Part shown: positions 49,192-57,803 of the stretch, in pieces
Layout of the letters: each line of letters starts with the position of its first letter
Position numbering within the stretch: the stretch's first letter is position 1
Assembly (NCBI GenBank): GCA_022821805.1
Contig: JAJECX010000030.1
Location: forward strand, 1-64,000
DNA: 64,000 bases
Reading direction: 5' to 3'
Source of the DNA: Anaerolineae bacterium
GTDB lineage: Bacteria; Chloroflexota; Anaerolineae; Aggregatilineales; Phototrophicaceae
Position numbers and translations under genes: made by a program
Notes under the pieces: generated by a model
Database searches by the model: none
What the model was told of the DNA's origin: nothing
Seen by the model: the letters and a program-made list of their open reading frames with translations, nothing else

Positions 49192-50073
49192 ATGCTTACG
49201 CGCGAGAGAATTGCCCTAAAGGTTCTTGAAGAGGCGGGCGGGTCACTGCCAAAAACTGTATTCGTGAAGCTCATGTTTCTACTTCGAATGGAAACAGGGT
49301 TGAAGCAGAATTCAAGTTTCTATGATTTCGTACCTTACAAATATGGTCCGCATTCCTTTGCGCTTTACCGCGATCTATTCCGTTTAGGATCATACGGCTA
49401 TGTTGAGGAAGGTGATGACTTCGTTGCGTTAAATCAAAAACTTCTGGTCGAAACACAGCATCAAACTGAAGGATTAGCAAGAAACCTCCAATTTGCAGTC
49501 GCTGATATTGTCGAGCGCTATGGACAGATGAAGGCGAGTCCTTTGATTAAGGTCGTCTACGAAAGATACAGGTGGTATGCGCTCAACAGCGAGCGATCCG
49601 AACGCAACCATTTTCCAATTCCGTCACGCCCAAAAGCTCCTCCCGCTGTTTATACGATTGGATATGAAGGCAAGACAGTTGATGCTTTCTTTAATTATCT
49701 ATTGGAAGAAGGTATCAAGACTATCATTGACGTTAGGGCAAATCCAGTCTCGAGAAAGTATGGGTTCGCCGGACGACGCATGAAAGAGATTGGCGAGCGG
49801 ATTGGAATCGGTTATCAACATTTTCCAACGTTGGGTGTGCCAAGCCGCGAACGAGCGTATCTCACTGATAAGGCGTCTCGTATCAAATTATTCGATCGAT
49901 ATGAACAGATTACCCTTGTCGACCGCAGACACGAAGTATCACGGGTTGGAAATCATATGAAAAGCGAGCCAACGGTGCTGGTGTGTATTGAGAAGGATGT
50001 AGAGTGTTGTCACCGGAGTAGATTGGCACTTGCAGTTGCTGAAGAAACTGGCATGGAGGTCATAAATCTGTGA
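49192..50073 (+). CDS. DUF488 protein with an N-terminal helical (winged-helix-like) domain
   Basis: The 293-residue protein has two parts. Residues about 1-140 (TRERIALKVLEEAGGSLPKT, FVKLMFLLRMETGLK, FVPYKYGPHSFALYRDLFRL) resemble the N-terminal domain of the DUF488 subclade and Panacea-like proteins. Residues about 148-293 are DUF488 (YTIGYEGKTVDAFFNYLLEE, TIIDVRANPVSRKYGF, TLGVPS, VLVCIEKDVECCHRSRLALA). The gene is AT-richer than its neighbours and overlaps the next gene by four bases. The pair looks like a transferred cassette. DUF488 activity is not established; the CCHRS segment may be an active site. Confidence 0.75.
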   Translation: MLTRERIALKVLEEAGGSLPKTVFVKLMFLLRMETGLKQNSSFYDFVPYKYGPHSFALYRDLFRLGSYGYVEEGDDFVALNQKLLVETQHQTEGLARNLQFAVADIVERYGQMKASPLIKVVYERYRWYALNSERSERNHFPIPSRPKAPPAVYTIGYEGKTVDAFFNYLLEEGIKTIIDVRANPVSRKYGFAGRRMKEIGERIGIGYQHFPTLGVPSRERAYLTDKASRIKLFDRYEQITLVDRRHEVSRVGNHMKSEPTVLVCIEKDVECCHRSRLALAVAEETGMEVINL

Positions 50074-50909
50074 ATCCGCGCGCGGTAACAGAGCGGTCGC
50101 TTAGAGTCCTGATCACTGTCAAGACATATCCAATTCCATCTTCAAAATACGACGAGTTAGTCTGCACGGCCGGCGTATCGGAAAGAGGCGATTTCATACG
50201 CCTATATCCTATAAATTTCAGAGATCTTCCTTTTGACCGGCAATTCAGAAAGTACCAGTGGATTGAAGTAGACGCTGTCAAACATACAGGTCGAGACCAA
50301 AGAAAAGAGAGTTACCGGCCGACCAGAGATTCCATACAGACTCTTGGTGAGCCAATCGGTACAGATCGCGGAACGTGGAGAAGTCGTTCAATGATGGTAC
50401 TGAAGAACAAATCAAAGTCTATGGAAAGTCTTTGGGATGCGCAGGAATCCGACAATACATCTCTCGGAATACTAAAGCCTCGAGAGATTGTAGACCTGGT
50501 ATATTCTCCATCCGAATCTGAATGGAGGCCTAGTCAAACTCAGGCATTACGCCAGGCAAGAATCTGGGAGGATCGTTCTGTTAGCCTGAATCCTCCTCGC
50601 AAAGTGCCATTTGATTTCCACTACATTTTCAATTGTGATGATGAAAGATGTAATGGACACAAAATGTCCTTACATGATTGGGAGTTGGGTGCACTGTATT
50701 GGAGATTAGTTGACCAAGGTTTTGAAAAGGAAGAAGCTGCTGAAGGAGTTCGAGAAAAGTTTTATGATGAACTTTGCGGTCAAGACAAAGACACGCACTT
50801 TTATGTAGGCACAGTACTAAACTATTCAAATTGGATAGTCCTAGGTCTCTTTTATCCTAAGCTGTCAAATTCAGCTCCAAATGACAGGCAACTAAGTATT
50901 TGGGATTGA
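50070..50909 (+). CDS. unknown protein co-encoded with the DUF488 fusion
   Basis: The 279-residue product starts at GTG overlapping the DUF488 stop. Its N-terminal region (SLRVLITVKTYPIPSSKYDE, then GDFIRLYPINFRDLPFDRQF) is beta-rich. Near residues 189-205 it has CDDERCNGHKMSLHDWELG, whose Cys189, Cys194, His197 and His202 could bind zinc. The C-terminus (YVGTVLNYSNWIVLGLFYPK) is mixed. The start region suggests recognition of an incoming ligand or peptide, but I do not recognise a family with known function. The AT content matches its upstream partner, so both came together. Confidence 0.6.
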   Translation: MNPRAVTERSLRVLITVKTYPIPSSKYDELVCTAGVSERGDFIRLYPINFRDLPFDRQFRKYQWIEVDAVKHTGRDQRKESYRPTRDSIQTLGEPIGTDRGTWRSRSMMVLKNKSKSMESLWDAQESDNTSLGILKPREIVDLVYSPSESEWRPSQTQALRQARIWEDRSVSLNPPRKVPFDFHYIFNCDDERCNGHKMSLHDWELGALYWRLVDQGFEKEEAAEGVREKFYDELCGQDKDTHFYVGTVLNYSNWIVLGLFYPKLSNSAPNDRQLSIWD

Positions 50910-50949
50910 CCTGTCGCTAACACACCCTCCCCCATGCTATACTCCCGCC

Positions 50950-51759
50950 ATGACCTGGCTCGCATCCCACTTCCACACACTTAAACCCATCATCGCCATG
51001 TGCCACCTGCGCGCCTTGCCCGGCGACCCCGCCTACGACCCCGCCGGTGGACTCGACGCGATCATCGACTCGGCTCGCGCCGACCTGCACGCCCTGCAAG
51101 AAGGCGGCGTCGACGCCATCATGTTCTCCAACGAAGCCAGCCTGCCGTACCTCACCCAGGTCGAGCCGATCACCATCGCCTGCATGGCGCGCGTCATCGC
51201 CGAGCTGCGTCCCGATATCGACCGCCCCTACGGCGTCAATGTGCTCTGGGACCCGAAAGCTTCGATTGATGTGGCGGTGGCGACCGGCGCCAGCTTCGCG
51301 CGCGAGATCTTCACCGGCGTCTACGCCAGCGATTACGGCTTGTGGAATACCAACTGCGGCGCGGTCATCCGCCATCAACACGCGGTCGGCGGCGCTCATA
51401 TCAAGCTGCTCTTCAACATCGTGCCCGAATCAGCCGTTTATCTCTCAAATCGCAATGTGGTCGATATCGCCGTTTCCACCGTATTTGTGGCGCAGCCGGA
51501 CGCGCTCTGCGTCTCTGGCTTGACCGCCGGCGCCGAGACCTCGAGCGAGACGCTGAAGCTGGTCAAGGACGCCGCGCCGGATACGCCCGTCTTCGCCAAT
51601 ACCGGCGTCAACGCGGGCAATCTCGCCGATACGCTCGCCATCGCCGATGGCACAGTCACCGGCACCGCTTTCAAGCGCGCTGGCTACATCTGGAACGAGG
51701 TCGATAGCGAGCGCGTGCGCGACTTCATGCGCATCGCCAAATCCGTCCGCGGAGACTGA
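50950..51759 (+). CDS. BtpA/SgcQ-family protein
   Basis: The 269-residue TIM-barrel-like protein has the BtpA signature: KPIIAMCHLRALPGDPAYDP, GVDAIMFSNEASLPY, YGVNVLWDPKASIDVAVATG, FVRE-like SFAREIFTGVYASDYG and LCVSGLTAGAETSSE. BtpA is known for photosystem I biogenesis in cyanobacteria, whereas SgcQ homologues sit in sugar-utilisation loci. The sugar importer, dehydrogenase and kinase downstream favour the second setting. The M29 peptidase gene follows after four bases. Confidence 0.8.
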   Translation: MTWLASHFHTLKPIIAMCHLRALPGDPAYDPAGGLDAIIDSARADLHALQEGGVDAIMFSNEASLPYLTQVEPITIACMARVIAELRPDIDRPYGVNVLWDPKASIDVAVATGASFAREIFTGVYASDYGLWNTNCGAVIRHQHAVGGAHIKLLFNIVPESAVYLSNRNVVDIAVSTVFVAQPDALCVSGLTAGAETSSETLKLVKDAAPDTPVFANTGVNAGNLADTLAIADGTVTGTAFKRAGYIWNEVDSERVRDFMRIAKSVRGD

Positions 51760-51763
51760 AGCG

Positions 51764-52834
51764 ATGGATCGGCGCTGGCAGCAGGTCGCCGATGTGCTGG
51801 TGGGTTATTCGACCGCTGTGCAGCCGCGCGAACGCGTCATGATCGCCATGGTCGAAGCGGCGACCACCCCGCTGGCGCAAGCCGTCTACGAAGCCTGCGT
51901 CAAAGCCGGGGCATATCCTCAAGTTCAGTTCTTATCCGAGAAGCTGCGCCATTCGCTGCTGCGATACGGCGATGCCGAGCAGGTGAGTTGGCGGCCCGAG
52001 ATCGAGGCTTATGGCATGGACTGGGCCGATGTCTATATCGGCTTGCGCGGGGCGAGCGACGCAAGCCTGATGCGCGATATCGACGCGCCCGTTCTGGCGG
52101 CCAATCAGGCGGCGCAGGGCGCGATTTCAGCCATGCGCTGGGAAAAGACGCGCTGGTGCCTGGTCCGCGTGCCAAACGAAGCGATGGCGCGCAGCAGCGG
52201 CATCGAGCTCGGCGCGCTGGAAGACATGTTCTTCGCCGCCTGCCTGCTGGACTACGCATCGGCTTCGGCAGGTTGGCGCGAATCGGCGATACGCTTATGC
52301 GGCTCTCGGACCGTGCGCATCATCGCCGGCGCTGATACCGACCTCACATTCTCCGTCGCCGGGCGCAAGTGGCTGGTTTTCGATGGCAAGATTAATCTGC
52401 CCGATGGCGAAATCTACACCGCGCCGGTCAATGAGACGCTGAACGGTAAGATTCACTTTGAGCTTCCCGGTGTCTTCGGTGGCGCGCGCATTGAAGATAT
52501 TCGCCTGGAATGGAAGGATGGCGCGCTGATTCATGCGAGCGCGAGCGGCAACCAAGATTATTTTCGGCGGATCCTGGAAACCGACGCCGGCTCGAGCCGC
52601 CTGGGCGAGTTCGCCTTTGGCTTGAATCCCCACATCAATCGCTTCTGCCGCGACAGTCTCTATGATGAGAAAATCGGCGGCACGATCCACCTGGCGCTGG
52701 GCAGAGCCTATCCCGAAAGTGGCGGAGAAAATCAATCGAGCATACACTGGGATTTGGTGAAAGACTTGCGGACTGAAGGCGCGGTTTATGTCGATGGCGC
52801 GCCGGTCTTAAAAGAAGGTAAACTGCTGATCTAA
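51764..52834 (+). CDS. M29-family aminopeptidase
   Basis: I start at MDRRWQQVADVLVGYSTAVQ (51764); a longer frame overlaps the BtpA gene. The 356-residue protein resembles aminopeptidase T/PepS: EAATTPLAQAVYEACVKAG, FEVGR-like VNETLNGKIHFELPG, and metal-ligand segments in GTIHLALGRAYPESGGENQS followed by IHWDLVKDLR. Two cobalt or zinc ions would be bound. Its presence in a sugar locus is unusual; it may process a peptide-linked sugar or be an unrelated passenger. Confidence 0.85.
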   Translation: MDRRWQQVADVLVGYSTAVQPRERVMIAMVEAATTPLAQAVYEACVKAGAYPQVQFLSEKLRHSLLRYGDAEQVSWRPEIEAYGMDWADVYIGLRGASDASLMRDIDAPVLAANQAAQGAISAMRWEKTRWCLVRVPNEAMARSSGIELGALEDMFFAACLLDYASASAGWRESAIRLCGSRTVRIIAGADTDLTFSVAGRKWLVFDGKINLPDGEIYTAPVNETLNGKIHFELPGVFGGARIEDIRLEWKDGALIHASASGNQDYFRRILETDAGSSRLGEFAFGLNPHINRFCRDSLYDEKIGGTIHLALGRAYPESGGENQSSIHWDLVKDLRTEGAVYVDGAPVLKEGKLLI

Positions 52835-52913
52835 CTGGACGCATAGGAGGCGCTTATCAGAGATGAACCGCAGGCATCGTTTTCACATACACAGTCTATT
52901 GAAGGAGACCATC

Positions 52914-54383
52914 ATGTCTAAACAAGGAATAAGCCGCCGTGATTTTCTCAAAGCCGGTGGCGCTGCTGGCGCCGCGCTGGCGGGCGCTACACCGCTGGGC
53001 AACCTCGCTCGCGTCGCCGCCCAGTCCGACCAGACGATTAATGTCTTGACCGTCGGCGATCCCTGGGATCTGGCGCTGCGAAGCGTGACCGACCAATTCA
53101 CCGAAGCGACCGGCATCACCGTCAACATCGAAACGCTGGGCTACACCGCCCTGCAAGCGCGCCTGATCAACGCCTTCCTGACGCAAAGCGCCGATGCCGA
53201 TGTCATCGCCGTCGACCAGATGTGGATCAGCCAAATGGCTGACAACGGCTGGATCCGCTCGCTGGACGACTTCATAGGCATGGATTCGGACGCAAATTTC
53301 GACGACTTCCTGCCCGAGTGCCTCTATTCGCTGAGCACCTGGCGCAATCAGGTCTGGACGCTGCCCATCGCCTCTTACGCCCAAGGCATTATGTACCGCA
53401 CCGACCTCTTTGAAGCGGCCGGGATTGATCCGCTGCCCTCGTCCGTGGCTGATGCCGGCATGTGGACCTGGGAAGACTACTTCGGCATCCTCGAGCAGAT
53501 CAACGGCATGGACCTCGATGGCACGAGCATGTACGGCACCACCGTCATCGGCTTTCAGCCGGTGCCCGTCGTGCATATGTACAGCCAGCTCTCCGCCAGC
53601 TATGGCACGCGCTGGTTCACGCAATTTCCCGAAGCGCCCTGGGATTTCAGCCCTACCATCAACAGCGAAGCCAATGTCGCCGCCCTGCACGACTGGAAGC
53701 GGCTCTATGAATTGTCGCCGCCGGAAAGCATCAACTACCTCTGGTTTGATGCCGGCACGCGCTACTCGCAAGGCGATATCGGCATGTTCTTCCATTGGAC
53801 GCCCTACTTCTACTTGGTCAACAACGAAGGTTATCTGACCGGCACGCCATCGCCCGTGGTCGATAAAACGGCAACCGCTGTGTTGCCTACGCTTACAGCC
53901 GGCGGCGACCAAGTCGTCAGCCTGGGCGGTTGGTCGCTTGGCATGCCGTCAACCTCAGGCAATCAGGAAGCCGCCTGGCAGTTCATCAAATGGGCGACCG
54001 GCGCCGAAGCGCAGAAAGCCATGGGCGAGGTCAACGTCAAGGGGCATCAATTCGCCGATTTCAGCCGCCAGTCCAACTATGACGATGCCGGCTTGAACGA
54101 GATCTATCCCTTCCTGGACACGCAGCTCGAGATGATGAAGCTGGGCGATGGCAAGGTGGTCCGTCCGCCGGCGCCGATCTACACGTCGCTGGAAGGCGTC
54201 TACGGCTTGCAAATCAACCAGGCGATGACCGGCGCGGTCTCGCCGGAGCAGGCGCTGGAGACGACGGAGACGCTCTTCCAGAACATCCTGAGCGGCAACC
54301 AGATGATCCCTTACGGCATCGAGAGTTTCGACGACACCTTGGAGAACACCAAAGCCCTGCAAGCCAGCCTTTCGGGGATGTAG
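52914..54383 (+). CDS. family 1 (sugar-type) ABC substrate-binding protein, Tat-exported
   Basis: I start at MSKQGISRRDFLKAGGAAGA (52914), with AGGAG upstream. The twin-arginine motif SRRDFLK followed by a hydrophobic Ala/Gly stretch indicates Tat export. The 489-residue protein then shows the SBP family 1 pattern (INVLTVGDPWDLALRSVTDQ, FTEATGITVNIETLGY, DVIAVDQMWISQMADNGWIR, WQFIKWATGAEAQKAMGEVN). It delivers a carbohydrate to the two permeases downstream. Confidence 0.9.
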   Translation: MSKQGISRRDFLKAGGAAGAALAGATPLGNLARVAAQSDQTINVLTVGDPWDLALRSVTDQFTEATGITVNIETLGYTALQARLINAFLTQSADADVIAVDQMWISQMADNGWIRSLDDFIGMDSDANFDDFLPECLYSLSTWRNQVWTLPIASYAQGIMYRTDLFEAAGIDPLPSSVADAGMWTWEDYFGILEQINGMDLDGTSMYGTTVIGFQPVPVVHMYSQLSASYGTRWFTQFPEAPWDFSPTINSEANVAALHDWKRLYELSPPESINYLWFDAGTRYSQGDIGMFFHWTPYFYLVNNEGYLTGTPSPVVDKTATAVLPTLTAGGDQVVSLGGWSLGMPSTSGNQEAAWQFIKWATGAEAQKAMGEVNVKGHQFADFSRQSNYDDAGLNEIYPFLDTQLEMMKLGDGKVVRPPAPIYTSLEGVYGLQINQAMTGAVSPEQALETTETLFQNILSGNQMIPYGIESFDDTLENTKALQASLSGM

Positions 54384-54405
54384 CGCTTGTCCACAGTTGG
54401 GGAAT

Positions 54406-54464
54406 TGTAGGGGCGAGACTTGTCTCGCCCACGTAGAATAGCGACCTACTAGGTCGCCCCTACA
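54406..54464. repeat. head-to-head pair of dispersed palindromic repeats between importer genes
   Basis: TGTAGGGGCGAGACTTGTCT... (54406-54430) faces a reverse copy GCGACCTACTAGGTCGCCCC... (54441-54464). The arrangement equals that at 4097-4167. It lies inside the sugar importer operon between binding-protein and permease genes and may set their relative amounts. Confidence 0.85.
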
Positions 54465-54487
54465 AGTTTCCATTCGGGGTTTGACAC

Positions 54488-55378
54488 TTGCGCAATCGCT
54501 ACACATGGAACCGACGCCTCCCATATCTCCTCTTGGCGCCATCGGTCATTGTACTGCTGGCGCTGATTTTGTATCCGCTTGCCTTTGCCCTGTGCAACAG
54601 CTTCTGGTTCTGGAATTTGCAGATGGGTCCGGCGCCGCTCTATTACTCCGGCCTGGACAATTACCGCTTGGTCTTCCAGGTCACGCCATTCTGGGTGGCG
54701 CTGAAAAATACATTGCTGCTGGGTTTCCTGGGCACATTCGCGCAATTCTGGTTTGGCATGGGCATTGCGCTGCTGCTGCATACGCATTTGCGCGGCACAG
54801 GGCTGATGCGCGCGCTGCTGATCATGCCCACGACGCTGGCGCCGGTGGTGGCGGGCTTTCTCTTCCGATACCTGCTGGAGCCCAAAGGCGGTTTGCTGCT
54901 CTGGGCGCTGGAGGGCATCGGCTTCCCGGTCCCGCCGCAGGGATTTCTGGGCAACGCCAACACGGCACTTTTGAGCATCGGCGCTGTAGATACCTGGCAG
55001 TGGACGCCATTTTTCGCCATTGTGCTTTACGCCGGTTTGCTCTCCATCAACGAAGAAGTCAAGGAAGCGGCGCAGGTCGACGGCGCGAGCGCATGGCGCA
55101 TGTTCTGGTCGATCACCTTGCCGCTGCTGCGTCCCATTGCCGCCTTTCTGGTGATGATTCGTTTCATGCAGCTTTTCAACAGCTTCGACCTCGTTTTTGT
55201 GCTCACGAGCGGCGGACCCGGCACCGCCTCGCGCACGTTGAGCTTCAACCTCTATCGCGAGGGGCTGGTCAACTACAACATCGGCTTGACCGCCGCCATG
55301 ACCTGGCTCGTTGTCATCATCGTCAGCGTCATCATCAATCTCTACCTCTTCTTCATCTATCGCAAGCGGGAATGGTGA
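54488..55378 (+). CDS. MalF/UgpA-type sugar ABC permease
   Basis: The 296-residue permease starts at TTG (RNRYTWNRRLPYLLLAPSVI) and has six membrane segments with the coupling motif EAAQVDGASAWRMFWSITLP. Loops such as YYSGLDNYRLVFQVTPFWVA fit the family. It pairs with the second permease 4 bases downstream. The ATPase (MalK/UgpC type) is not in the window and is usually shared between importers in such genomes. Confidence 0.9.
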   Translation: MRNRYTWNRRLPYLLLAPSVIVLLALILYPLAFALCNSFWFWNLQMGPAPLYYSGLDNYRLVFQVTPFWVALKNTLLLGFLGTFAQFWFGMGIALLLHTHLRGTGLMRALLIMPTTLAPVVAGFLFRYLLEPKGGLLLWALEGIGFPVPPQGFLGNANTALLSIGAVDTWQWTPFFAIVLYAGLLSINEEVKEAAQVDGASAWRMFWSITLPLLRPIAAFLVMIRFMQLFNSFDLVFVLTSGGPGTASRTLSFNLYREGLVNYNIGLTAAMTWLVVIIVSVIINLYLFFIYRKREW

Positions 55379-55382
55379 GCGG

Positions 55383-56213
55383 ATGCGGCGGATGCAGAGG
55401 CGCCACAAAGTCATCATTTACGCCCTCATGGCGCTGGTCATGATCTTTTTCCTCGGGCCGATTCTCTGGTTCATCTTGCTCGCCTTTCGCCATCCCAGCG
55501 AAGCTTATACCTTGCCGCCGCAGCTTTTCTTCGAGCCCTATCTGGGCAACTTTGGCGATACCTTCGTCGACCCGGGCAACAACGCGCCGCAGCTGGTCAG
55601 CAGCGTCATCGTCAGCACGGGCGCCACGCTGCTCAGCTTGCCCTTCGCGCTAGCCTCTGCCTACGCCCTTTCCCGCTTTGCCATGCGGGGCAAAGACTTC
55701 ATCATGAATTGGTATATCAGTCTGCTGATCGCGCCGCCGATCGTCTTTGTGATTCCCTATTTCATCTTGATGTCGCGCATAGGCTGGGCGGGCAGCTACC
55801 AGGCGATGATCGTGACGCTGCAGACACTGGCGATTCCCTTCTCCGTCTGGCTGCTCAAGAGCTTCATGGACGAAGTGCCGCTTGACCTGGAGGAAGCGGC
55901 TTGGGTTGATGGCGCGAATCGTATTGCCGCCTTCTTCCGCATCATTATCCCGCTGGCGCTGCCGGGCATCATCGTCACTTCCATGTTCACCTTCGTCTTC
56001 AGCTGGAACAACGTGATTTTTCCGCTGGCGTTGAGCAAGCAGAGCACCACGACCCTGCCGGTCGGCACTATCAGCTTCTTCGCCTCATCTGGCGTGTACT
56101 GGGGGCATATCGCGGCGACGGCTGTGGTCGCCATGCTGCCGCCGATGATCATATTCTTGCTTCTGGGCCGTTATGTCGTCCGCGGGCTCACATTCGGCGC
56201 GGTGAAAGGCTAG
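55383..56213 (+). CDS. MalG/UgpE-type sugar ABC permease
   Basis: I start at MRRMQRRHKVIIYALMALVM (55383), four bases after the previous stop. The 276-residue permease has six membrane segments and the coupling motif EAAWVDGANRIAAFFRIIIP, a MalG-like FSWNNVIFPLALSKQSTTTL and a terminal segment GRYVVRGLTFGAVKG. It completes the importer with the gene at 54488. Confidence 0.9.
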   Translation: MRRMQRRHKVIIYALMALVMIFFLGPILWFILLAFRHPSEAYTLPPQLFFEPYLGNFGDTFVDPGNNAPQLVSSVIVSTGATLLSLPFALASAYALSRFAMRGKDFIMNWYISLLIAPPIVFVIPYFILMSRIGWAGSYQAMIVTLQTLAIPFSVWLLKSFMDEVPLDLEEAAWVDGANRIAAFFRIIIPLALPGIIVTSMFTFVFSWNNVIFPLALSKQSTTTLPVGTISFFASSGVYWGHIAATAVVAMLPPMIIFLLLGRYVVRGLTFGAVKG

Positions 56214-56296
56214 GCGCCTGCTTGAAGCTCAGCCTGAGGCGCGAGAATCTGTATTGGAGCGAAACTGTATATTGCGGATCGCCAAGTGTAGAGATG

Positions 56297-56623
56297 CTAC
56301 GGTGTGATGACACCTAAGCTGACAAGCGTGGTAATCAAGGTGGACACCGCGACAAACAGCAGGGCGAGGATGCTGGCGCCGCCGGTGATCTTCATGCGCC
56401 AACTGCGTTCCTTTTCGATTTTGTTGCTGAGCTCGTCGAGACGGTTGCCGATGTCTTCGGTCTGTTTATCGATTTTTGCGTCAATCTTTGCGTCAATCGC
56501 TTTTACCGCGTCGTTGACTTCTTTCCTTACAAAGTCCTTGGTCGCCAAAGACTCCAGTTTGCCCTCGATTTGCCCAATGCTGCGCTCGTGCTGCAGCAGT
56601 CTTTCTTCAGTGTCCATGCGCAT
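56297..56623 (-). CDS. small coiled-coil protein with C-terminal membrane anchor
   Basis: The 108-residue product has a helical part with IGQIEGKLESLATKDFVRKE, DAVKAIDAKIDAKIDKQTED and LDELSNKIEKERSWRMK, ending in a membrane segment (LALLFVAVSTLITTLVSLGV). This order (coiled coil then anchor) is like phage XhlA-type or hemolysin-accessory proteins. Its gene is opposite to the sugar operon and splits the permease genes from the dehydrogenase gene. The relationship to the coiled-coil gene at 2511 is only in style. Confidence 0.6.
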   Translation of the reverse strand: MRMDTEERLLQHERSIGQIEGKLESLATKDFVRKEVNDAVKAIDAKIDAKIDKQTEDIGNRLDELSNKIEKERSWRMKITGGASILALLFVAVSTLITTLVSLGVITP

Positions 56624-56768
56624 TCCTTTGCCAAGGGGTCTATCGCGTATGACAAGAGCATAACATAGGATGCTTTATTTCTCAATCTAATGATATCCGC
56701 GACTTGATTATCTATCATATTCGCTTGCAACTCGATTTTGCCGCCCGTACTAACAGAGAGGAATTCAC

Positions 56769-57803
56769 ATGACAAAAGCCGGATTCGGCGTCATCGGCGC
56801 CGGCATCGTCGGCGGCGACCTGCACGCCCAAGTTTATCATCGCATGCCGCAGGCGGAACTGGTCGCTATCTGCGATCTGAATGAGGCGCGCGCCCGCGAG
56901 GTCGCCGAGCGTTACGAAGCGCCGCATGTCTATACCGATTATCGAGATTTGCTCGCGCGCTCCGATATCGCCGCGGTGTCGATCGCCACGCCTGATTTCG
57001 CCCACCGCGAGATCGCCGTCGCCGCCGCCGAAGCGGGTAAACATATCCTGGTGGAGAAACCGCTGGCGACCACCGTGGTAGACGCCGAAGCGATCCTGCG
57101 CGCCGCCGACGCCGCCGGCGTCAAGCTGATGGTGGATTTCCAGAATCGCGTCAACCCGGCATTTGTAGCGACCCGGAAGGCGGTGCTGGACGGCGACCTG
57201 GGCGAACTCAAGTATATCTATGCCCGCCTAAGCAATACGACCTACGTGCCGACGCAGATGCTGCCCTGGGCCAGCAAAAGTTCGGCGCTCTGGTTCTTGG
57301 CCAGTCATACCCTCGATATGTCTTGCTGGCTGCTGGAGGACCGACCGAAGCGCGTTTATGCCGTCAGCCGCTCGGGCGTGCTAAGAGAGATGGGCATCGA
57401 CACGCAGGACTTTCATATCGCCATAGTCGAATTCGAGCGCGGCGCTGTCGTCACCTTGGAGAACAGTTGGATTCTGCCCGAAACGGAGCCAAACGTCTTC
57501 AATTTCAAGATGGAATTGCTGGGGAGCGAAGGCGTCATGCACATCAACACATCCGATCATCGCATGGTGGAGAAGTTCACGCGCGCTGACGCAAGCCTGC
57601 CCGATGTGCTGGGGCTGTCCGCTGATTTCAACACAATTCGTCTCAACGGATTTGTTTTGGAGGCGATCGCGCGCTTCGTCGATGCTGTCGTCGATGACGC
57701 GCCCGTGCTCGCCAGTGGCGCCGAAGCAGCGCTGGTCACGCGCGTTTTGGCCGCCGTAGAAGAATCGGCGCGCTCCGGGCAGCCGATCGAGCTCGACCGG
57801 TGA
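56769..57803 (+). CDS. Gfo/Idh/MocA-family oxidoreductase
   Basis: The 344-residue protein has the N-terminal Rossmann motif FGVIGAGIVGGDLHAQVYHR, the family motif HILVEKPLATTV with the catalytic Lys in EKP, and SHTLDMSCWLLEDRPKRVYA with the catalytic His/Asp area. It oxidises or reduces a sugar or inositol with NAD(P). It overlaps the kinase gene by 4 bases, so the two act on the same pathway. Confidence 0.9.
   Translation: MTKAGFGVIGAGIVGGDLHAQVYHRMPQAELVAICDLNEARAREVAERYEAPHVYTDYRDLLARSDIAAVSIATPDFAHREIAVAAAEAGKHILVEKPLATTVVDAEAILRAADAAGVKLMVDFQNRVNPAFVATRKAVLDGDLGELKYIYARLSNTTYVPTQMLPWASKSSALWFLASHTLDMSCWLLEDRPKRVYAVSRSGVLREMGIDTQDFHIAIVEFERGAVVTLENSWILPETEPNVFNFKMELLGSEGVMHINTSDHRMVEKFTRADASLPDVLGLSADFNTIRLNGFVLEAIARFVDAVVDDAPVLASGAEAALVTRVLAAVEESARSGQPIELDR

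Noticed and set aside
50950..51759. BtpA homologue as a sign of a photosynthetic organism
   Set aside because: The family also includes SgcQ-type sugar-locus proteins, and no photosynthesis gene is present in the window.
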